64,000 bases of DNA from Ardenticatenaceae bacterium (lineage in GTDB: Bacteria; Chloroflexota; Anaerolineae; Promineifilales; Promineifilaceae): positions 558,001 through 622,000 of the forward strand of contig JACKBS010000006.1 of NCBI GenBank assembly GCA_020634435.1, given 5' to 3'. The notes beneath the pieces were generated by a model. That model saw only the letters and a program-made list of their open reading frames with translations, was not told where the DNA came from and made no database searches. A program made the translations under genes and the position numbers. This document shows, one piece after another, positions 27,577 through 36,224 of this stretch; position 1 is the first letter of the stretch; each line of letters opens with the position of its first letter.

Positions 27577-27580
27577 CGCC

Positions 27581-28687
27581 ATGGAAAATGCCAGGTCCAT
27601 TCAAGACGCCTTGCTCCGCTGGTGGGACGCCGACCATGCCGACTTGCCCTGGCGACGCAGCCAGGACCCCTACGCCATTTGGGTGTCGGAAATCATGTTG
27701 CAGCAGACACAAATCGCCACGGTTATCCCTTACTTTGAGCGGTGGATGGCGCGTTTTCCCACGGTGCACGCGCTGGCCGAAGCATCGCTGGATGATGTGC
27801 TGAAGCTTTGGGAAGGGCTGGGCTACTACAGCCGCGCCCGCAATTTGCATGCGGCAGCCAACATGGTGATGCAGGATTGGAACGGCCGTCTCCCCCGAAC
27901 CGCCGCTGATTTGATGAAACTCAAAGGCATTGGCCGCTACACCGCCGGAGCCATTGCCTCGATAGCCTTCAATGAACCAGCCCCCGTATTGGATGGTAAC
28001 GTCATCCGCGTCCTTAGTCGCCTGACAGATTTGCCTGACGACGTGACCCAAACCAGCACGAAAAATGACCTTTGGCAGCTGGCTGAGCAGCTTGTGCCCA
28101 CAGACCGTCCCGGCGACTTCAACCAGGCGCTGATGGAATTGGGGCAGCAGCTTTGTCTGCCTGCCAAGCCGATGTGCCTGCTGTGCCCACTATCGGCCCA
28201 CTGCCTGGCGCGGCAGCGTGGCACACAGCTAGAGCGTCCCGTTCGGCCACCGCGCCGGCGCACGCCGCACTACGATGTTGTGGCCGGAATCATCTGGCAA
28301 AACAAAGCTGAAACTGGCACTTCCACCGGCAAATTTTTGATTGCGCAACGGCCGTTTGACGGACTACTTGGCGGTTTATGGGAATTCCCTGGCGGCAAGC
28401 AGGAAGCCAACGAAACACTCCCCCAAGCTCTGGTGCGTGAAATTAAGGAAGAGCTGGCCATAGAAATCGGAGTGGCTGACTTTGTCACGCAGGTGAAACA
28501 CGCCTATACCCACTTCCGCATCACCTTGCACGCTTTCCATGCTTGGCATGCAGATGGCCAGACTCAGCACCTTGGCGTCGCCAATCATGCCTGGGTCACC
28601 CTCGCCGATCTAGACAGTTATGCCTTTGCCGTTACCGACCAGAAAATTATCGCCGCACTGCGTGAGTGGGTGCACGGTGATCGGTAA
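27581..28687 (+). CDS. mutY: A/G-specific adenine DNA glycosylase MutY with Nudix-like C-terminal domain
   Basis: 368 residues. Catalytic Glu37 lies in SEIMLQQTQIATV, the helix-hairpin-helix is LKGIGRYTAGAIASIAF, and the catalytic Asp is in VLDGNVIRVLSR (about 138). The iron-sulfur ligands are C-x6-C-x2-C-x5-C in CLPAKPMCLLCPLSAHC. MutY removes adenine opposite 8-oxoguanine. From about 225 is the MutT-like domain that reads 8-oxoG; its Nudix box GGKQEANETLPQALVREIKE is nearly complete, unusual because MutY domains are normally inactive here. ATG at 27581 follows the hydrolase stop by four bases. Confidence 0.96.
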   Translation: MENARSIQDALLRWWDADHADLPWRRSQDPYAIWVSEIMLQQTQIATVIPYFERWMARFPTVHALAEASLDDVLKLWEGLGYYSRARNLHAAANMVMQDWNGRLPRTAADLMKLKGIGRYTAGAIASIAFNEPAPVLDGNVIRVLSRLTDLPDDVTQTSTKNDLWQLAEQLVPTDRPGDFNQALMELGQQLCLPAKPMCLLCPLSAHCLARQRGTQLERPVRPPRRRTPHYDVVAGIIWQNKAETGTSTGKFLIAQRPFDGLLGGLWEFPGGKQEANETLPQALVREIKEELAIEIGVADFVTQVKHAYTHFRITLHAFHAWHADGQTQHLGVANHAWVTLADLDSYAFAVTDQKIIAALREWVHGDR

Positions 28688-28761
28688 ACGGTGAATCGGC
28701 CACCGATTACCAATTACAATCCCTGAGTACCAATCGCCTACTACGTTTCACGCCCCCTTCA

Positions 28762-28789
28762 TTGTCAATTCAATACCCCGGTGTATCAT
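28762..28789 (+). promoter_or_regulatory. Candidate sigma-70 promoter giving a leaderless TPR mRNA
   Basis: TTGTCA (28762-28767), 16-base spacer, TATCAT (28784-28789). The ATG at 28796 lies six bases after the -10, so transcription would start at or next to the start codon. No ribosome site is visible. Confidence 0.45.
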
Positions 28790-28795
28790 ATGGTT

Positions 28796-30109
28796 ATGTC
28801 GGACACTATCTCTTCTGGTCAATTTAGTCTGGCAGGCGTATCGGCCGCAGCCATTACCGCCTTTCGTGAAGGCCGTCTCGCTTCCAGCGAGCAAGAGTTT
28901 GAGAAGGCCATCCAATATTTCACAGAGGCCCTTGCTTTTGACCGGATTCCCACTCATTTTCAAGCCCGTGTATTTGAATATCGCGGGCTTTGTTTTTGGT
29001 TGATTGGTGAATTTCGCGCGGCCGAAAAAGATTATCGCGAATCGTTGTCTATCAGCACTGATATTGATCAGATGGCGCGTGCCCGCGTGCGGCTGGGCGA
29101 GCTGGCCGACTTTCGTGGCGATTATGAAGCCGCCGCCGATCTTTACCGGACGGCACTCCAGGAAGGTAATGCAACTGAAAATTTGCTGGTAATAGGCCGG
29201 GCCAGACGAGGGTTGGGAATTTTGGATCGCCGCCAGGGCAATACCGAACGCGCCCTCAGTCAACTCACTCAGGCTTTGGCCATTTTCCGACAAGGCGGGG
29301 AGACACGTGAGCAGGGCCGGGTTCTCACCAGCCTTGGGCGTACTCGCCAGGCGCGTGGGGAATATCAACAAGCGTTAATGGCCCATCGCGAAGCGTACGT
29401 CATTTTGGAATCGGTCAATGATCGCTGGCGAGTTGCGCAGGCGGTCAATGATATTGGTGAGTGTCATCAGGCACTTTACGACGTGGAAAAAGCGTATGAG
29501 CATCACCAGCGTGCATTGCAATTAGCGACCCATGCTGGCGCAAAATTGCTCATTCCCGAAATCAAGCGCAATTTAGGCGTTGATCTGGTGGAGGCGGGCC
29601 AGTACGAGCAGGGATTGGTCTACTTGCAGGCTGCGCTTAAAGGCACGCGTGAGCATGGCAATCGGGAGCATGAGGCGTTAACGCTGTACCATCTGGCACG
29701 CGCCTACCTGCATCATGGCGATGATGGTCTGGCGGTGCAGTTGGTCCTGGCGCTTACCCATGTGGCTGAACTGCTCAACGCGGATCGTTATCGGGCACTG
29801 GCGGCATTTGTGCATGGCGAGCTGCTTTTTCATCAAGGGCGCAAGCCAGAAGCACTCAATGAGTTAAACCTGGCAATGTTGGCGGCGCAAACGGCCGTTG
29901 ATCGGGGCATACTCTGGAAATTGCATGCCGCGATGAGCCACGTCACTGAAAACGAGCAAATTGCGGCCGTTCACCTCAATATCGCCGCTGAGTTCATACG
30001 CCAAACGGCTGAACCTCTGCAAGATGAACACTTACGCCACTGCTTCTTAAATGCTCCACCGGTGATGGCTGTGCTGCAAGCCGCCAACGTCAACCCCAAT
30101 TTCTTTTAA
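28796..30109 (+). CDS. Tetratricopeptide-repeat protein
   Basis: About 437 residues built of TPR units from about residue 25 to the end: for example AIQYFTEALAFDR, AAEKDYRESLSIS, AADLYRTALQEGN, ALSQLTQALAIFRQGG, AYEHHQRALQLA and GLVYLQAALKGTREHGN. There is no enzymatic domain or signal peptide, so it is a cytoplasmic protein-protein interaction scaffold. The N-terminus has three close in-frame starts (GTG 28781, ATG 28790, ATG 28796). I choose 28796 because a promoter -10 ends six bases before it. Function beyond binding is unknown. Confidence 0.85.
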   Translation: MSDTISSGQFSLAGVSAAAITAFREGRLASSEQEFEKAIQYFTEALAFDRIPTHFQARVFEYRGLCFWLIGEFRAAEKDYRESLSISTDIDQMARARVRLGELADFRGDYEAAADLYRTALQEGNATENLLVIGRARRGLGILDRRQGNTERALSQLTQALAIFRQGGETREQGRVLTSLGRTRQARGEYQQALMAHREAYVILESVNDRWRVAQAVNDIGECHQALYDVEKAYEHHQRALQLATHAGAKLLIPEIKRNLGVDLVEAGQYEQGLVYLQAALKGTREHGNREHEALTLYHLARAYLHHGDDGLAVQLVLALTHVAELLNADRYRALAAFVHGELLFHQGRKPEALNELNLAMLAAQTAVDRGILWKLHAAMSHVTENEQIAAVHLNIAAEFIRQTAEPLQDEHLRHCFLNAPPVMAVLQAANVNPNFF

Positions 30110-30118
30110 CTACCCCCA

Positions 30119-30925
30119 ATGTTTTTCTCTGTGTTGTACTGGCTCAAGGAACGTCTGCGCGATGCCTGGCTCTGGCCGCTAAACTTGGTGCGCGATTTTC
30201 CAGCCAGAAGCGGCCGTTTGGCTCACACCCTTTTTACCGGCAGCAAAGCATTCGTGCAGTTTCCTCTTTTCTTTTGGCGGGCCGTGCGTGATGGGATATT
30301 TAAACGCCAAATGCGTTGGGCTGTTCAGCAAGTTGGCGTTTGGCTGCACTTACTGCTTGTTCAACTGTTTGATCTGGTCGGTGGACCGGAAATTTGCCAG
30401 TTTGTCATGCACTTCGGCATGTACACTACACCCCTGACGGCTGCGGAGCAAACGGCCGTAAAACCCATCTTCGGCACCCATAACTTGCGTTACCAGGACG
30501 TACGCATTGCCCAAGGCGGCATTTTGCACTTTATTTTCCGCCACAATGGCGGGCTTGCTTTTGCGACCTGGTACACCATCCATTTACCAGTAAAAAGAGG
30601 GGAGGGGAGAGAAACGGCCGTTTCTAGCCGTCAAAATCTACCTCTTTTGGTCCATGAACTGACCCATGTATTCCAATATCACCATGTTGGGACTCGTTAT
30701 TTGGGTGAAGCTATTTACTATTTAGTCACCACCAATCGTAAATGTTACCAGTATGGGGGCATCTCTGGTCTGCGCGTTTGCCACCAGCAAGGCAAGCAAT
30801 ACCGCCATTTCAATCGCGAGCAGCAAGCCCAAATAATCCAGGATTATTTCACCCAAAGCCGCCAAAGTCAGGACACATCTGCCTACGAACCATACGTAAA
30901 TCAGCTCAGGCAGCGAGAGCTGTAA
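30119..30925 (+). CDS. Hypothetical protein with HExxH zinc-peptidase-like motif
   Basis: 268 residues. The N-terminal 90 residues are basic with a hydrophobic stretch (VGVWLHLLLVQLFDLVGG). A conserved-looking core ends with LLVHELTHVFQYHHVGTRY, an H-E-L-T-H site as in gluzincin metallopeptidases and the DUF4157 domain; a third ligand could be the Glu in YLGEAIYYLV. The short tail is helical. It could be a small zinc protease or a degenerate, non-catalytic form. It begins nine bases after the TPR stop and may share its transcript. Confidence 0.6.
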   Translation: MFFSVLYWLKERLRDAWLWPLNLVRDFPARSGRLAHTLFTGSKAFVQFPLFFWRAVRDGIFKRQMRWAVQQVGVWLHLLLVQLFDLVGGPEICQFVMHFGMYTTPLTAAEQTAVKPIFGTHNLRYQDVRIAQGGILHFIFRHNGGLAFATWYTIHLPVKRGEGRETAVSSRQNLPLLVHELTHVFQYHHVGTRYLGEAIYYLVTTNRKCYQYGGISGLRVCHQQGKQYRHFNREQQAQIIQDYFTQSRQSQDTSAYEPYVNQLRQREL

Positions 30926-30984
30926 CGGCTCTGTTGCCACTTCGCTACTATTTAGCCCTTAAATGCCCCCTATTTGTCCCTTGT

Positions 30985-31013
30985 TTGACATCATCAAATG
31001 ATCGCTTTATAAT
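30985..31013 (+). promoter_or_regulatory. Perfect consensus sigma-70 promoter of the ABC importer operon
   Basis: TTGACA (30985-30990), exactly 17 bases, TATAAT (31008-31013). The spacer holds a short inverted repeat ATCAT-CAA-ATGAT that could bind a repressor. It is the strongest promoter match in the window and lies about 430 bases before the binding-protein gene. Confidence 0.7.
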
Positions 31014-31445
31014 TGCCTTCCGTAAGTCGGTAAATTGCAAATGCTGCATATGCAATTGTTTGTATGTTTGTAATAAACCAGACCCTTGAGAAGAAGAGAT
31101 TTTCTTGTTTATCTACAAAACGACCAAAACTCAATCTTGTTTAACCAAGCACAGCTAGTTTGCTTATGCAAATTTAGGTGTGCTTTGTTTATTTAAATTC
31201 CTAACTGAAACTAAGCTCTGTCAGGCGCTGCTCACACAAGTCTTCTACTGAGTGCGTCAAGACGGACAAGAATAAATCTGGAGGAGGTGGTGCGATAGCA
31301 TTATTTGGAGCTGTAATTACGAGCATCAATATTCATGTTCGTAAGAAGCTGGCCAGCCGTTGCAATCAAAATATCAGCGGATTAATTTGGCCGGACCTTT
31401 TTTTGAAAAACCCCTTATTTCAAAACATGAGAGGAGGAAGATTTC
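31014..31445 (+). other. Long untranslated leader upstream of the solute-binding protein gene
   Basis: If the consensus promoter is used, the mRNA has a leader of about 425 bases. It is AT-rich in the first half, has no convincing ORF and no recognised riboswitch. A Shine-Dalgarno-like GGAGGAGG occurs near 31280 without a following gene, and the true site AGGAGG at 31432-31437 lies eight bases before the ATG. The leader could be a regulatory RNA structure. Confidence 0.4.
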
Positions 31446-33407
31446 ATGTTTAACACAAAGAAATGGGCGCTTATCGCTCTGATCGTTGCTCTTGGTGCAG
31501 TTGTTTTGGCAGCTTGTACCCCCACAACCGAAACCGTAACGGTTGAGGTTACCCGTGTTGTTACCGAAACAGTCGTCGAAGAAGGGCAGACTGTGGAAGT
31601 AACCCGCGTTGTTACTGAAACCGTCGTTGAGACGGTAGAAGTTGAACCCGATGCTCAGCCTGCTGGTCCCAAAGACCTGATCGTTTGTATGGCCCAAGAG
31701 CCGGACAGCCTGTATTGGTACGGAACTTCAATGTTGGCCGCTCAGGCCGTGCAGCATGCCATTTATGAGAACCTCATAACGACTTTATCCTATGACTACC
31801 AGGCACAAGGTCTGGAGAAATTGCCCAGCCTGAACGATGGTGATGCCGTTTTAGAAAGCGTAGAAGTAAACGCTGGCGACACCGTTGTAAACGCTGGTGG
31901 TGAAGTTGTTGTTGTAGAAGATGGTACCATGCTGGTTACAAGCGATGGCGAAACGGTTGAATTCGCTGGTGAAGCTGTCATGATGGACCGTCTTGTTGTG
32001 GACTTCACCCTAAAGGCCCGCACTTGGTCAGATGGCGAACCGGTAAAAGCATCTGACTCCATTTACAGCTTTAATTTGCTATCAGACCCCGACACCCCAG
32101 CCAGTAAATTCACGGTTGAACGCACCGCCAGCTATGAAGCGACCGGCGACCTTAGCACCCGTTGGACTGGTATTCCTGGTTACAAAGACTCCACCTTCTT
32201 CACAAACTTCTGGCAACCCTTGCCAGAGCACGTATGGGGTTCTTTCAGCGCTGCTGAACTGCTCGAAGCAGAAGAGTCTAGCCGCATGCCGGTTGGCGAC
32301 GGTCCATTCGTTGTCCAAGAGTGGATCGCTGGCGACAGCATCCGCTTGACCCCGAACGAATTCTACTATCAAGAAGGTCTGCCCTATCTGAACAGCGTAA
32401 CCTACAAGTTCATCCCCGACACCAACCAGCTGATCGCTCAGCTGCTGTCTGGCGCTTGCGACATTGGTACGCAGGATGGTATGGATGCTGGCCAGGCTCC
32501 GTTCCTCATCGAAGCTGAGAACAACGGCCTGCTGACCCCCTACTTCCAGACCGGTACCGTGTACGAACACATCGACTTCGGTGTGAACAGCTACGGCGAC
32601 TACGGTGATGGCGTTGGTCGTCCCGACTGGTTCGAAGATGTCCGCGTTCGTCAGGCGATGACGATGTGTACCGACCGCCAGAGCATGGTTGACAACATCC
32701 TGTTCGGCCGTTCCGAAGTTATCCACACCTACATCCCCAGCGTGCACCCGCTGTATCCCGAAGGTCTGACCGAATGGGCATACGACGTGGACGCAGCCAA
32801 TGCCTTGCTCGACGAAGCTGGTTTCACCGATGGTGATGGTGATGGTATCCGCGAGGATCCGGCCACCGGCACCCCATTTGCTGTCACCCTGGGCACGACC
32901 ACGGGTAACGAAATGCGTCAGCAGCTGACCCAGATCTTCAAAGAGAACATGCTGCAATGTGGTATCGATGTAGAACTGTACTACCTGCCGTCCAGCGAAT
33001 GGTTTGCTGATGGTCCTGATGGTGTGCTGTTCGGCCGTCGTTTCGACCTGGGCGAATTTGCCTGGTTGACCGGTGTAGAACCGAGCTGCTCCCTGTACAT
33101 GACTGACAGCATCACTGGTCCAGAAGAAGAAGGCTTTGGTGGTTGGGGTAACTCCAACGACACCGGTTGGTCCAATGCGGACTTCGATGCAGCCTGTAAG
33201 CGTGCTTTGGGTGCTCTGCCGGGTACCGAAGATTACGAACAAGGCCACATTGATGCGCAAGTTGTCTTCTCCCAGGAAGTACCGGTTATTCCGTTGTTCC
33301 TGCGCTTGAAGGTAGCTGCGGCTCGCCCGAACGTTTTGAACTTCGGTGTGGACCCGACCCAGAACTCTGAGATGTACAACATCTTCGAGATCGATCTCCA
33401 ACAGTAA
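31446..33407 (+). CDS. ABC transporter solute-binding lipoprotein, family 5 (peptide/nickel type)
   Basis: 653 residues. The signal ends in the lipobox VLAAC (Cys near residue 25), so it is anchored outside the membrane. A repeat linker of EVTRVVTETVV-like units spans about 33-65, common in Chloroflexota binding proteins. The SBP_bac_5 domain follows: YENLITTLSYDYQ, FTLKARTWSDGEPVKASD, GDGPFVVQEWIAGDSIRLTP and VRQAMTMCTDRQSMVDNILF. This family binds peptides, nickel or sugars. Codon use is strikingly uniform (GGT, AAC, CTG), as in highly expressed genes. No ACGGCCGT copy is present. AGGAGG lies eight bases upstream. Confidence 0.92.
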   Translation: MFNTKKWALIALIVALGAVVLAACTPTTETVTVEVTRVVTETVVEEGQTVEVTRVVTETVVETVEVEPDAQPAGPKDLIVCMAQEPDSLYWYGTSMLAAQAVQHAIYENLITTLSYDYQAQGLEKLPSLNDGDAVLESVEVNAGDTVVNAGGEVVVVEDGTMLVTSDGETVEFAGEAVMMDRLVVDFTLKARTWSDGEPVKASDSIYSFNLLSDPDTPASKFTVERTASYEATGDLSTRWTGIPGYKDSTFFTNFWQPLPEHVWGSFSAAELLEAEESSRMPVGDGPFVVQEWIAGDSIRLTPNEFYYQEGLPYLNSVTYKFIPDTNQLIAQLLSGACDIGTQDGMDAGQAPFLIEAENNGLLTPYFQTGTVYEHIDFGVNSYGDYGDGVGRPDWFEDVRVRQAMTMCTDRQSMVDNILFGRSEVIHTYIPSVHPLYPEGLTEWAYDVDAANALLDEAGFTDGDGDGIREDPATGTPFAVTLGTTTGNEMRQQLTQIFKENMLQCGIDVELYYLPSSEWFADGPDGVLFGRRFDLGEFAWLTGVEPSCSLYMTDSITGPEEEGFGGWGNSNDTGWSNADFDAACKRALGALPGTEDYEQGHIDAQVVFSQEVPVIPLFLRLKVAAARPNVLNFGVDPTQNSEMYNIFEIDLQQ

Positions 33408-33425
33408 GTTTAGCTAGTTAGATTG

Positions 33426-33462
33426 AGTAGTGGCAGTGCAACGCACTGCCACTACTTTTTTT
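33426..33462 (+). terminator. Rho-independent terminator between binding protein and permeases
   Basis: A perfect 14-bp stem (33426-33439 with 33443-33456, loop AAC) is followed by seven Ts (33456-33462). It ends 19 bases after the binding-protein stop and should cut off most transcription before the permease genes. Confidence 0.9.
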
Positions 33463-33903
33463 CCTATGTTTCAGTTTTATGCCAATGAACATCGTTGCCG
33501 GCATCACAAGCATAAAATGTCGAGGAAAAGAATTACATTTTTGGTTGATCCATTTCCCGTTCTTTCCCAATAGCCTTTGCCCAAACCCCCATAAGCAGTT
33601 CTTGCTGAAGCCATTGTCTGTCATTCAATGAATGTGCTATGTTTCAGTGGTCAAACTACCTCTGGTAATTTAAATCGGGTTCAAGAGCTTTTCTCCTTGT
33701 TTGTGAAATTTGTTCGTTGTGGCGTAGGCACCTTTGCTTTGGTACAATATTTTTACCCTTGATAAAAGGACGTAAGTTCATCTCCACAGTTTTTAATTTT
33801 GGCATCATAAAATACACCTGAGTTTGACTTGGTTGCTTTTGATTATTGCACGAATGTGAGCACTCTTGACTGACTTAAACAAGCTAAACGCAAATCCTTT
33901 TTC
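33463..33903 (+). other. Intergenic region before the permease genes
   Basis: No gene is supported. A TACAAT box near 33740 suggests a second promoter, but its -35 is poor. Together with the terminator this hints that the permease and ATPase genes are driven partly by read-through and partly by their own promoter. CGGAGG (33904-33909) precedes the GTG at 33916. Confidence 0.35.
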
Positions 33904-33915
33904 GGAGGCAAAATC

Positions 33916-35103
33916 GTGACAAATTATTTAATACGGCGCGGTTTTCAGATGGTGTTGGTGGTAATCCTGGCGACGATCACCATCTACCTGCTGCTCAACG
34001 CAGTGCCAGGGGGGCCACTGTCGGGGCTAAACCTGGCCGCTGACGCCAAACAGCGTCTCAGCGAGGAAGACATCGCTCGGCTGGAAGCCACCCTCGGTCT
34101 CAACAAACCCACCTACCTGGCATACCTCACCTGGCTGACCGGTGAAGACTGGCTCGACGAAGTCGGCGACGCCATCGGCAACCCCGGTCCCGCCGAGAAA
34201 ATGTTCGAAACCGGCACCTGGCGCGACTACCAATCCCCCACCTGCCAAGATGCCGGCGGCACCAACGAAGGCGCCGACACCACCCGCATCGCCCCCTGCC
34301 GCGGCGGCGTGCTGCGCTGGGATTGGGGCCAATCCTGGTCCCTGGCTCGTGGCCAGACCGTCACCTCCGTCATCGGCAGCCGGGTGTCCAACACCCTCAT
34401 CCTGATGACCACCGTCACCGTCATCTCCCTGCTCATTGCCCTGCCGATTGGGATCATTTCGGCCGTCCGACAGTACTCCCGCCTGGACTACGCCGTCACC
34501 ACCTTTAGCTTCTTTGGCATCTCTATGCCCGTCTTCTGGTTTGGTCTGCTCACCATCATCTTGTTTGGGGTGCAATTCCAGCAGTGGGGACTGCCCTTCT
34601 TCCCCACCGGCGACGTCTTCACCACTCGCGTCATCGCCGGCAGCATCCAGGACGTGCTGGGCATCCAGCCCTACTCCCTGGCCGACCGCATCATCCACCT
34701 GGTCCTGCCAGTGAGCGTGTTGACCCTGCTCTACCTGGCTGGCTGGAGCCGCTTCATGCGCTCCTCCATGCTGGAAGTGCTGCGCCAGGACTACGTCCGC
34801 ACCGCCCGTTCCAAGGGTCTGCGGGAACGCATGGTCATCCTCAAGCACGCCGCTCGCAATGCCCTGATTCCGCTCATCACCATCGTGGTGTTCCAGATAC
34901 CGGGCATCTTCAGCGGGGCGATTATCACCGAGACCATCTTCAACTACCCCGGCATGGGGCGGCTGTTCATCGACTCGCTCAACCGGGATGACTGGCCGAT
35001 TGTGATGGCCCTGCTGTTCATCACCGCCATTCTGGTGGTGTTGGCCACCCTGATTGGCGACATTCTTTACACGATTGTTGACCCGCGCATCCGGTTTGAC
35101 TAA
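33916..35103 (+). CDS. ABC importer permease, DppB/OppB type, with an extended external loop
   Basis: 395 residues, longer than the usual 310-340. The first span begins YLIRRGFQMVLVVILATITI, and the ALPIGIISAVRQYS and EAA-loop region KGLRERMVILKHAARNALIP (about residues 295-315) are conserved. Residues about 78-135 form an inserted soluble segment with two Cys (TCQDAGG, APCRGG) that may form a disulfide outside the cell. The protein pairs with the next permease to form the channel. The start is GTG at 33916 with CGGAGG seven bases before it. The gene is GC-rich, which produces a long meaningless antisense frame. Confidence 0.92.
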   Translation: MTNYLIRRGFQMVLVVILATITIYLLLNAVPGGPLSGLNLAADAKQRLSEEDIARLEATLGLNKPTYLAYLTWLTGEDWLDEVGDAIGNPGPAEKMFETGTWRDYQSPTCQDAGGTNEGADTTRIAPCRGGVLRWDWGQSWSLARGQTVTSVIGSRVSNTLILMTTVTVISLLIALPIGIISAVRQYSRLDYAVTTFSFFGISMPVFWFGLLTIILFGVQFQQWGLPFFPTGDVFTTRVIAGSIQDVLGIQPYSLADRIIHLVLPVSVLTLLYLAGWSRFMRSSMLEVLRQDYVRTARSKGLRERMVILKHAARNALIPLITIVVFQIPGIFSGAIITETIFNYPGMGRLFIDSLNRDDWPIVMALLFITAILVVLATLIGDILYTIVDPRIRFD

Positions 35104-35112
35104 GAAGCGGCT

Positions 35113-35173
35113 GGTGGCGAGTTGCGCGTGGTGCATGAGGAAACAAGCCACCCGCGACAAACAACTCGCTACC
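35113..35173. repeat. Imperfect inverted repeat between the permease genes
   Basis: GGTGGCGAGTTG (35113-35124) faces CAACTCGCTACC (35162-35173) with one G-U-type mismatch. It fills most of the 113-base gap between the two permease genes and could attenuate or stabilise the mRNA. Confidence 0.5.
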
Positions 35174-35216
35174 CACCACATGCAAAAACGACAAAGACTC
35201 TTTTAAGGAGAGAACC

Positions 35217-36194
35217 ATGAGCGTAGCTGAAATTGATGTGGATGCCCTGCAAGCCGACGCGCTGATGACATCCAAACCCGAACACATCTTGATGACCTAC
35301 TGGAAGCGGCTGCGGCGGCATCGCCTGGCCACCGCCAGCCTGATCATCCTGGGGATTATCATCGCCTTTGTGGTGATTGGTCCCATCGTCATGTCGCGCA
35401 TGACCTACTACAACGTCTCGCGCGGTGAAGAAATGACCTACAGCCGTGACACCCAAGACCTGTCCTCCCGCAACGCCGCTCCTTCAGCGGAGCACCCGCT
35501 GGGAACCGACGAACTAGGCCGAGACGTGCTGTACCGGTTGATGGTAGCTGGGCAGCTGTCCCTGGTGATTGCCTTCTCGGTGACGATCATATCGGAGACG
35601 TTTGGCATGTTTATGGGGGCGGTGTCGGGCTACTTTGGCAAGTGGATAGACAGCGTGATTCAGCGGATTGTGGAGTTCATCATCATTCTGCCCTCGCTGC
35701 CGCTGCTGTTGGTGCTGTCGTCTATCTTGCGCGACCTGCGCATCTCGTTCTTGCCGCCGGAGTGGAGCCAGGCCTTTGTGATTATTGCCATTTTGGCCGG
35801 GCTGGGCTGGACAGGAGCGTGCCGGTTGGCGCGGGCGCAGGTGTTGAGCTTGCGCAACCAGGAGTTCACCGAGGCGGCGCGGGCGTTGGGCATGAGTGAT
35901 TTGCAGATTATTCTGCGGCACATGATGCCGAATGCGATTCCGCCGATTATTGTGAATGCGACGTTGGGACTGGGCGGGGTGATTCTGGTGGAATCTGCGC
36001 TGAGTTTCCTGGGGTTTGGCATTCAGCAGCCGGTGGCGACGTGGGGCAACATGTTGCAGGATGTGCAGAAGGACATGTTCACGGCGCCGTGGAAGGCGTT
36101 GTATCCGGGGTTGTTGATTTTTGTCACGGTGTTGGCGGTGAACTATCTGGGTGATGGTCTCCGCGATGCCCTCGACCCCAGACTGAAATTGTAG
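35217..36194 (+). CDS. ABC importer permease, DppC/OppC type
   Basis: 325 residues. An N-terminal cytoplasmic tail precedes the first span (ASLIILGIIIAFVVIGPIVM); then comes HPLGTDELGRDVLYRLMVAG, the DppC signature, and the EAA loop EAARALGMSDLQIILRHMMP. Six membrane spans are expected. It is the partner of the preceding permease for uptake of the substrate delivered by the binding protein. AAGGAGAG is eight bases before the ATG. Parts of this gene (about 35600-36050) use repeated G-rich codons different from its neighbours. Confidence 0.92.
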   Translation: MSVAEIDVDALQADALMTSKPEHILMTYWKRLRRHRLATASLIILGIIIAFVVIGPIVMSRMTYYNVSRGEEMTYSRDTQDLSSRNAAPSAEHPLGTDELGRDVLYRLMVAGQLSLVIAFSVTIISETFGMFMGAVSGYFGKWIDSVIQRIVEFIIILPSLPLLLVLSSILRDLRISFLPPEWSQAFVIIAILAGLGWTGACRLARAQVLSLRNQEFTEAARALGMSDLQIILRHMMPNAIPPIIVNATLGLGGVILVESALSFLGFGIQQPVATWGNMLQDVQKDMFTAPWKALYPGLLIFVTVLAVNYLGDGLRDALDPRLKL

Positions 36195-36224
36195 ACAATC
36201 CATTTGAGGGAAGAGGCATAGAAC

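Noticed and set aside
31334..31384. 16-codon possible leader peptide upstream of the binding protein
   Set aside because: No ribosome site and no run of regulatory codons; chance ORFs of this size are common.
31540..31640. Tandem repeat in the binding-protein linker as a mobile or regulatory repeat
   Set aside because: It encodes a Val/Thr/Glu linker typical of Chloroflexota lipoproteins, so a coding explanation is enough.
32082..33401. 439-codon open frame antisense to the solute-binding protein
   Set aside because: A shadow created by uniform codon use of a highly expressed gene; no ribosome site and no protein-like motifs.
33418..33624. 68-codon minus-strand frame after the binding protein
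   Set aside because: It runs through the terminator hairpin, has no ribosome site and resembles nothing.
34027..35181. 384-codon open frame on the minus strand opposite the DppB-type permease
   Set aside because: It is the mirror of GC-rich codon use in a clear permease gene; its translation is low-complexity Gly/Asp/His-rich and matches no fold.
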